Assembly (NCBI RefSeq): GCF_034111725.1
Contig: NZ_JAWUWR010000043.1
Span: 1 to 64,000, forward strand
From: Thalassolituus sp034111725
GTDB lineage: Bacteria > Pseudomonadota > Gammaproteobacteria > Pseudomonadales > Oceanobacteraceae
DNA length: 64,000 bases
Direction of reading: 5' to 3'
Below are positions 58,935 to 64,000 of the stretch, in pieces; the stretch's first letter is position 1; each line of letters starts with the position of its first letter. Position numbers and translations under genes: made by a program. The notes beneath the pieces were generated by a model, which was given only the letters and a program-made list of their open reading frames with translations, did no database searches and was not told the DNA's origin.

Positions 58935-59535
58935 TTGAATAATTACTGGCGTTTGTGGGCCCTAGAAACAAATAGGGCAGTTAGGACATCCTGTCCTAAC
59001 TGCCGCAGCACCCTAGCCTTCCTAGCCAACTCCTATCCCTGTCGCCATCCTAGCGAAGAAGTCATCCTTAACTGTGATCCATCACTGCTATCCCTATCTG
59101 CCATCCTAGCAGTATCTTCCCTGTCTTCCTTATCGTCGTCCTAACTGCCATCCCGGCACAGCGATCATCCTAATTCACTATCCTATTCGACATCCGTGTC
59201 CAAGTTTCTAGTGTCTCCTGACAACCAACTCCTGTCGGTGATTGCGTCCTGCGGAAATAAAGATAGCAAAAGAGCATCGACTGAATAGGGCGTATTTCTC
59301 AAGTGTGAATGTACGCGCAATCTGATGATCCTAAAAATCTATTTAAAATCAATGGTATAGAGTTTGTCATCGTTCAAGATGGACGATAAATCGACCCATC
59401 TAGTAACAATTTCTTACTTCTTTGTAAGATATCTCGCACGCGGACGTCGGTTTAAGTCGCACATCCTGCTCTCGGCGTTTTCACAGTTCATTGCGAAACT
59501 TTTCAATTACCAAAAATTTGCTTGTGCTTTCGCCT
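58935..59535 (+). other. Gene-free stretch with TCCT/TCCC-rich repeats
   Basis: No credible gene is present; the open frames have no ribosome site and compositional bias from the repeats. From 58976 to 59004 there is a perfect hairpin (12-bp arms GGCAGTTAGGAC / GTCCTAACTGCC, 5-nt loop). From about 58989 to 59250 motifs such as CATCCTAGC, TATCCCT and GTCCTAAC recur every 5-16 bases, over twenty times. The rest (59250-59535) is AT-richer without clear structure. Confidence 0.7.
58976..59004. repeat. Perfect inverted repeat (12-bp arms)
   Basis: GGCAGTTAGGAC and GTCCTAACTGCC pair around ATCCT. It lies 41 bp after DUF3392. Not followed by T, so it is not a standard terminator; it may be the first element of the TCCT-rich array. 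Confidence 0.85.
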
Positions 59536-60273
59536 TTAATTTCTATTTTTAGCAGCGGCAATGGCGTTGCTACGGCGCAATTTTTTAGCTCGATGTGAAG
59601 CGTTGACCTGTTCAGAAAATCCTTGAGGATCAAGTAACTCACCGTCCTCCCGTAGCTTCGGATACGGCAGGCCATGCTTTCTACACAGGTGTAATATGCT
59701 CGGCTGCGACCATTCAAATAATAGCGTTTGATACACGTCATCAGGTAATCGGCGTTGATCATACATTCCAGTTTTTTGCCGCTGATTTTGTGCTTCATTC
59801 AGAATAATCGCAGCAGCAACCGAGACATTGAACGAGCGCACCATACCTTGCATCGGAATGACAATGTGTTCATCAGCCATATCTGATGCAATATCACTCA
59901 CGCCTTCTTGCTCTGTGCCCATGAGCAAGGCGGTCGGCTGAGTAAAATCGTACTCGCGATAGTCTATTGCTCTATCCGTAAGGTGAGCGGCCACGACTTT
60001 CATGCCCCGATCTTTTAAGCTGTTGATGCCAGCGGCAATCGAATCGTGAGTGTTTACCTTGATCCAGTCAGATGAACCTGCGGTTGATGAGGCTTTTAAG
60101 CGGTAAGCATCGGTTGGCCAGACGCAGTGAATTTCTGGGATACCGACGGCATCACAGGTACGAGCGATCGCAGATAAGTTATGCGGCTTGTACACTTCGT
60201 CGGTGATAACGGTTAGATCCGGTTGGCGCTTATTTAGTGTTGTTTGAATGCGTTCTAAGCGTTCGGGCGTCAT
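59536..60273 (-). CDS. trmH: tRNA (guanosine(18)-2'-O)-methyltransferase TrmH
   Basis: The 245-aa protein is a SPOUT methyltransferase with DEVYKPHNLSAIARTCDAVG, PTALLMGTEQEGVSDIA and IPMQGMVRSFNVSVAAAIIL, the knot motifs of TrmH. It methylates G18 in the D-loop of tRNAs. The C-terminal tail (LCRKHGLPYPKLREDGELLD and a basic end) fits the E. coli-type enzyme. ATG 60273 has GGAGAG upstream. Confidence 0.95.
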   Translation of the reverse strand: MTPERLERIQTTLNKRQPDLTVITDEVYKPHNLSAIARTCDAVGIPEIHCVWPTDAYRLKASSTAGSSDWIKVNTHDSIAAGINSLKDRGMKVVAAHLTDRAIDYREYDFTQPTALLMGTEQEGVSDIASDMADEHIVIPMQGMVRSFNVSVAAAIILNEAQNQRQKTGMYDQRRLPDDVYQTLLFEWSQPSILHLCRKHGLPYPKLREDGELLDPQGFSEQVNASHRAKKLRRSNAIAAAKNRN

Positions 60274-60368
60274 AACGTGGTGCTCTCCAGTTTATGGTCA
60301 TGACCTCATGTTGGCCATAAAGGGATGAGCATTGTATAAAAGCATTTTTTGATATGCACGGAGGAATA

Positions 60369-61175
60369 ATGCGAGGCAACCCTTTATTAGGCTGGGCGTA
60401 TTTATGGCGCGGCTTTGAAATGATGCGAGCGCCGGGTCTGCGGCGCTATGTGGCATTCCCTTTATTGTTAAATGCCATCGTCATGGGATTTGCTAGCGTG
60501 TGGGGGGTGCGTTTCGTGGACGAGCAAATAGGCGCTCTGACGGAATGGCTACCGAGCTGGTTAAGTTTTCTTTATTGGGTGCTGATGCCCTTAGCCGTTA
60601 TCTTTCTCGTATTGGCGATTGCCTACTCTTTTAGCGCAGTACTGACTATTATCGCCGGTCCGTTAAATGGGCTTCTTAGTGAGCAGGTTGAGAAGCGCAT
60701 GGGGGGCCGCATACCTGATGAGTCCATTTTAAAAATGACGATACGAACGCTGGGTCGGGAATTAACTAAGGTGGCTTACTATTTACCCCGTTATTTACTT
60801 ATCTTCGTGATGGGATTTATTCCTGTGCTGCAGTTAGGTGCTCCGTTTTTGTGGTTTTGGTTTGGTGCGTGGATGATGGCCTTACAGTACGCCGATTATT
60901 CGTTTGATAATCATGCGCGGCCGTTTAAAGAAGTGCGTGAGGTGATGGCCAGCGATACGCTAACGGTGATTGGTTTTGGTGCTTTAGTGTCATTATTGTT
61001 GACGATTCCTGTAGTGAATTGGTTTGTGATGCCGGCTGCAGTGATTGGTGCGACCTTGATGCGAGTTGAACGTTTACCATTCCAATCAGGCAATAACGAT
61101 AATGTTGGCTATGCTGAAACAGATACTGTTATGCATAGGCTGAGTGATGGCTCAACTAAACATTCTGGTCGTTGA
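60369..61175 (+). CDS. cysZ: Sulfate transporter CysZ family
   Basis: The 268-aa membrane protein has the CysZ pattern: GAYLLRG-type start (here LGWAYLWRGFEMMRAPGLRR), four to six helices, and the middle block EQVEKRMGGRIP. CysZ lets sulfate into the cell for cysteine synthesis. The frame opens at 60354, but ATG 60369 with GGAGGAATA directly upstream is the clear start. Its end overlaps the next response regulator gene by 29 bp. Confidence 0.9.
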   Translation: MRGNPLLGWAYLWRGFEMMRAPGLRRYVAFPLLLNAIVMGFASVWGVRFVDEQIGALTEWLPSWLSFLYWVLMPLAVIFLVLAIAYSFSAVLTIIAGPLNGLLSEQVEKRMGGRIPDESILKMTIRTLGRELTKVAYYLPRYLLIFVMGFIPVLQLGAPFLWFWFGAWMMALQYADYSFDNHARPFKEVREVMASDTLTVIGFGALVSLLLTIPVVNWFVMPAAVIGATLMRVERLPFQSGNNDNVGYAETDTVMHRLSDGSTKHSGR

Positions 61176-62067
61176 TGATGCGGCTTTTATTCGTGATCTA
61201 GTGAAAAAAGCGGTGCGGGATACCTATCCTGCTGCCGGTATTCATGAGGCGATTGATGGTCGCAAAGCGATTAGCATTATGAATGGTGCCAATATCAACT
61301 TGGTGCTCTGTGATTGGGAAATGCCAGAAGTCTCGGGTATTGAAGTGCTTGAATGGATGCGTGCGGATGAACGTTATAAAAGTGTGCCTTTTATGATGAT
61401 CACCAGCCGTGGTGAGCGCGATCACGTCATTAAGGCGGTTCAGGCTGGGGTGTCCGAATATATCGGCAAGCCGTTCACGCGTGATAACTTTGTGGCAAAA
61501 CTTTCTAAACTCGTATTCAAACACCATAAAATTCGTCCTGGCGGTGCTAAGCCGCAATCATCGACCAATGATTCTGCGAGTTTGTTAACCGGCGGTAGCG
61601 CACCGGTGAAGAAACCCGCAGCCGATCTTGGCGGTGCGTCAGTGCTTATGGGAGGAGCGGCAGCTGGACCCAAAGTGCAAGGGGGCAATGATGCTGCGTC
61701 GGTATTGATGGGAGGTGCTGCGCCACAAGAAGCGCCAGCCAAATCCGCGGTAAAAGCTCGGGGTCTGGCCAGTGTTCGTTTCGGTTCGGGCGGGCAGGCG
61801 AAGCTCGTTATTAAAGACATTAATTTACAAGAATTGATTGGTGTCTTTCGGCGGGACGGGAGTCTACCTGCCTTACTTGAGCCTGCGGTACTCGATATCG
61901 TGGATCAGGAATCTGGTGATGTTGCGCGAATTAACGGTTACGTGCGTATGATGCAAGCGCAAGAACCGCATCCAGACGCAGAAACGATTCAGATGATTAT
62001 TCGCTATGTGGATGACGATGAAGAAAAGTTAGCTACCCTATCGCGTTTTATTGCTCGAGTTCGTTAA
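61147..62067 (+). CDS. CheY-like response regulator with LMGGAA-repeat linker and unknown C-terminal domain
   Basis: The 306-aa protein has a receiver domain (ILVVDDAAFIRDLV; Asp56 in LVLCDWEMP; Lys in YIGKPFTRDN), a flexible linker (~132-205) with three related motifs ending in (T/M)GG(S/A)A (ASLLTGGSAP, ASVLMGGAAAG, ASVLMGGAAPQ), and a C-terminal domain (~210-306) I do not recognise (RFGSGGQAKLVIKDINLQEL, DIVDQESGDVARINGYVR). ATG 61147 is chosen over GTG 61144. It overlaps cysZ by 29 bp and the convergent phoR by 4 bp. Output is unknown. Confidence 0.85.
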   Translation: MAQLNILVVDDAAFIRDLVKKAVRDTYPAAGIHEAIDGRKAISIMNGANINLVLCDWEMPEVSGIEVLEWMRADERYKSVPFMMITSRGERDHVIKAVQAGVSEYIGKPFTRDNFVAKLSKLVFKHHKIRPGGAKPQSSTNDSASLLTGGSAPVKKPAADLGGASVLMGGAAAGPKVQGGNDAASVLMGGAAPQEAPAKSAVKARGLASVRFGSGGQAKLVIKDINLQELIGVFRRDGSLPALLEPAVLDIVDQESGDVARINGYVRMMQAQEPHPDAETIQMIIRYVDDDEEKLATLSRFIARVR

Positions 62068-63401
62068 AGCACCGAGGTCGCTGCGCTGAGGCTGGCATTG
62101 CATGCGCTTGTAGCCGTGCGGCAACGGTGTAATGGAATGCGCGCGCAAAACGTACTGCCTTTTCCAACCTGACTTTCGATTATTAAATCCCCATCGTGGC
62201 GTAGTAATACATGTTTTACGATGGCTAGCCCTAGGCCAGTCCCTCCCGTTGCTTGGTTGCGACTTGGATCTGCACGATAAAAACGTTCGGTCAAACGTGG
62301 GATATGGTGGTCGGCGATGCCCATACCGTCATCAATGACGGCTAAACAGACAAAGCCGTCTTGCTCGTACCAGCGCACATCAACATGGCCGCTATCCTGA
62401 GTATATTTCACCGCATTCACAACAAGGTTAGAGAACGCGCTGCGTAGTTCATCGTGATAACCCAAAGGACTATATTCAGTTTCAATCGACAGTGTGATTT
62501 GGTGCCCTCGTTCGCTGCTGACGGCTTTCGCATCATTAATAATACTGCTCAATAGTCCGGGAATAGCCACTAACTTTGGCGGTTCGTGTTGTGCGGTTTC
62601 AAGTCGCGACAGGGTTAATAAGTCGCGAATTAGGTGCTCCATGCGTTGGCTTTGCTGCGACATCTGCGACAGCATTCTGCCCCAGCGCGGTGGCAGCATG
62701 TCAGCTTGCATATTCATTGTTTCAATATAGCCGCTGAGTACCGTGAGCGGTGTGCGTAGTTCATGGCTAACGTTAGCAACGAAGTCTTTGCGCATTTGTT
62801 CTAGATTCACGAGGCGGGTGACGTCATGAACAACAATTAACCGATCATTACGACCAAACAAGGTGATATTGAATTCGAGATGCATACCGCGTCGAGCGGG
62901 TGATGGAATGGTCAGCGGCTCATCGTAATCAATGTCGGTGAAGTAGCGGTGAAATTCTGGGTTACGAATCAAATTGGTAATGGGTTGATTGACGTCTACA
63001 GGGGCTTTTAGTCCTAAAAATCGCTCCGCGGTTTGATTCCACCATTCTAAATTACCGTGGCGATCCACCATAAGCACCGCATCTTGTAAGGCGGCGGTGG
63101 AGTCTTGGATACGATTGATGATGCCCTTTAGGCGCTGCTGGTGGGTCAGACTACGTTTTTGTAAGCGTCGAGTTTCATAGAATATACGCCCCCACAAACC
63201 AATGCTCTCTGGGAGGGATTGCATATCGGGTTGTTGAAACCAACGCATCATTCGCAATGCTTGCCACATATTCCAAGCGAGAAATAATAGTAGCGTAATG
63301 GCAAGAGCATAGCCCGGCTGCTGCAGCCAGTAACCAATACCGCCCGCGGCAAAAAGGCACAGCAAAATTAGGCGCAGTTCCCTGCGCCATGCAAGCGTCA
63401 T
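62064..63401 (-). CDS. phoR: Phosphate regulon sensor kinase PhoR (canonical-type copy)
   Basis: The 445-aa kinase has two N-terminal helices (~8-26 and ~31-48), a PAS domain (DAVLMVDRHGNLEWWNQTAE), the phosphoacceptor NVSHELRTPLTVLSGYIETM with His213, and ATPase motifs NLVVNAVKYTQD, DDGMGI and GTGLGLAIVKHVL. It matches E. coli and Pseudomonas PhoR closely. ATG 63401 lies 4 bp after the phoB stop; the frame to 63443 is inside phoB. The last ~25 residues form an extension rich in Ala/Ser/Cys. A second PhoR-like kinase lies at 55726-56982. Confidence 0.92.
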   Translation of the reverse strand: MTLAWRRELRLILLCLFAAGGIGYWLQQPGYALAITLLLFLAWNMWQALRMMRWFQQPDMQSLPESIGLWGRIFYETRRLQKRSLTHQQRLKGIINRIQDSTAALQDAVLMVDRHGNLEWWNQTAERFLGLKAPVDVNQPITNLIRNPEFHRYFTDIDYDEPLTIPSPARRGMHLEFNITLFGRNDRLIVVHDVTRLVNLEQMRKDFVANVSHELRTPLTVLSGYIETMNMQADMLPPRWGRMLSQMSQQSQRMEHLIRDLLTLSRLETAQHEPPKLVAIPGLLSSIINDAKAVSSERGHQITLSIETEYSPLGYHDELRSAFSNLVVNAVKYTQDSGHVDVRWYEQDGFVCLAVIDDGMGIADHHIPRLTERFYRADPSRNQATGGTGLGLAIVKHVLLRHDGDLIIESQVGKGSTFCARIPLHRCRTATSACNASLSAATSVL

Positions 63402-63405
63402 AGCA

Positions 63406-64000
63406 TTAAGACGCTTTGGTCGAGAATCGATAACCCGTGCCACGCACGGTTTGGATCAGATGTTCGTGCGCTTCGCCCAGTGCTTTGCGTAGTCGACGAA
63501 TGTGAACATCAACGGTGCGTTCTTCCACGTATACGTTGCCGCCCCAAACTTGATCAAGCAGCTGCGCGCGTGAATAAGCACGTTCTTGGTGGGTCATAAA
63601 AAATTGCAGTAGGCGATATTCTGTCGGACCCACTTCAATTGGTTGACTGAACGACATAACGCGATGGCAAACTGGATCAAGGATCAGTCCGCTCACTTCA
63701 ATTGCTTCTTCAACCCCTTGCGGTGTCGCACGACGCAGAACTGCTTTTAGTCGAGCAACCAGTTCACGCGGAGAGAAGGGTTTGGTGATGTAGTCATCCG
63801 CACCGGTTTCTAATCCCTGAACCTTATTGTCTTCTTCACTTTTTGCGGTGAGCATAATGATTGGTAGATCCGCCGTATTTTCATCGCGTTTCAACCGACG
63901 TGCAAATTCGACCCCACTGGTGCCGGGCAGCATCCAGTCGAGCAAAATCATATCAGGACGGTGATCAACCACCATCGAGTGCGCATCCTGTACATTGGAT
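63406..64000 (-). CDS. phoB: Phosphate regulon response regulator PhoB (canonical-type copy), 5' end outside window
   Basis: The visible 197 codons (the N-terminus is cut) include MILLDWMLPGTSGVEF with the phospho-acceptor Asp, YITKPFSPRELVARLKAVLR, the PhoB-like linker VEEAIEVSGLILDPVCHRVM, and the winged helix VWGGNVYVEERTVDVHIRRL ending GTGYRFSTKAS. These blocks are nearly those of E. coli PhoB, more so than in the copy at 56986-57693. It is followed by phoR after 4 bp. Confidence 0.93.
   Translation of the reverse strand, partial: SNVQDAHSMVVDHRPDMILLDWMLPGTSGVEFARRLKRDENTADLPIIMLTAKSEEDNKVQGLETGADDYITKPFSPRELVARLKAVLRRATPQGVEEAIEVSGLILDPVCHRVMSFSQPIEVGPTEYRLLQFFMTHQERAYSRAQLLDQVWGGNVYVEERTVDVHIRRLRKALGEAHEHLIQTVRGTGYRFSTKAS

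Noticed and set aside
58935..59144. 69-aa frame in the TCCT-rich stretch
   Set aside because: It follows from the repeated motif, starts with a non-ATG codon without ribosome site and gives Leu/Ser/Cys-rich sequence with no protein character.
58989..59250. CRISPR-like array
   Set aside because: The motifs are short, degenerate and irregularly spaced; there are no constant repeats of 25-40 bp, no unique spacers and no cas genes.

Overview
The window looks like chromosome of a marine gammaproteobacterium of the Oceanospirillales/Pseudomonadales type. The basis is gene order and protein similarity that I recognise by eye: aroE-hemF-tsaC-dprA-LysM-def-fmt-rsmB-trkAH, rsmD/ftsY-ftsE-ftsX-rpoH, and a pst-phoU block next to PhoBR. 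I cannot name a genus from the sequence alone. Most of the window is ordinary core genome, with a few accessory islands.

Layout. 1-140 is the end of an IS3-family element running off the left edge. 288-2588 is a large repeat lipoprotein. 2752-4626 holds a gamma-carbonic anhydrase-like protein and three small genes (a flavin-binding general-stress type protein, a coiled-coil stress protein, a doubtful membrane peptide). 4843-8329 pairs a membrane-anchored di-heme cytochrome c of the RoxA-like type with a cytochrome P450. 8407-13028 has a soluble PAS-PAS chemotaxis transducer, a DTW-domain tRNA modification enzyme, a phosphatidylserine-decarboxylase-like protein and a YebC-family regulator. 13079-20055 is a compact redox locus: a six-gene leftward operon (TlpA-like thioredoxin, DUF4266 lipoprotein ending in GCGCN, DUF3570 beta-barrel, ApbE flavin transferase, response regulator, histidine kinase) facing dsbD across a perfect 42-bp palindrome built of CTTAA-N6-CTTAA half-sites. 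20096-21961 is a choice-of-anchor I lipoprotein. 22090-32811 is core metabolism, translation and potassium uptake; 32969-35344 is a SulP transporter with a tandem universal stress protein.

35423-37358 is an ECF sigma / zinc anti-sigma / HvfA-like EGKCG-repeat peptide / HvfX (DoxX) cluster without the usual HvfB and HvfC genes. 37385-40794 has a lipid A type acyltransferase and a REC-TPR regulator with a small histidine kinase. 40781-46282 is rsmD, an unknown membrane protein, ftsY-ftsE-ftsX and rpoH. 46386-48755 is a thioesterase and a TRAP permease pair.

48993-57693 is a phosphate regulon: pstSCAB-phoU, a porin and a PhoBR pair. Two Pho-box-like sites precede pstS, three precede the porin and one precedes the phoB-like gene. 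After a lone tRNA-Thr(TGT) come a small MshEN-like protein, a DUF3392 membrane protein, a 600-bp gene-free stretch rich in TCCT/TCCC motifs, trmH, cysZ, an unusual response regulator, and at the right edge a second PhoBR pair that looks closer to the canonical E. coli one.

The two best leads for an undescribed system are the palindrome-controlled thiol/flavin locus (13079-20055) and the reduced HvfA-HvfX cluster (35423-37358). Function statements rest on motif recognition, not database searches.
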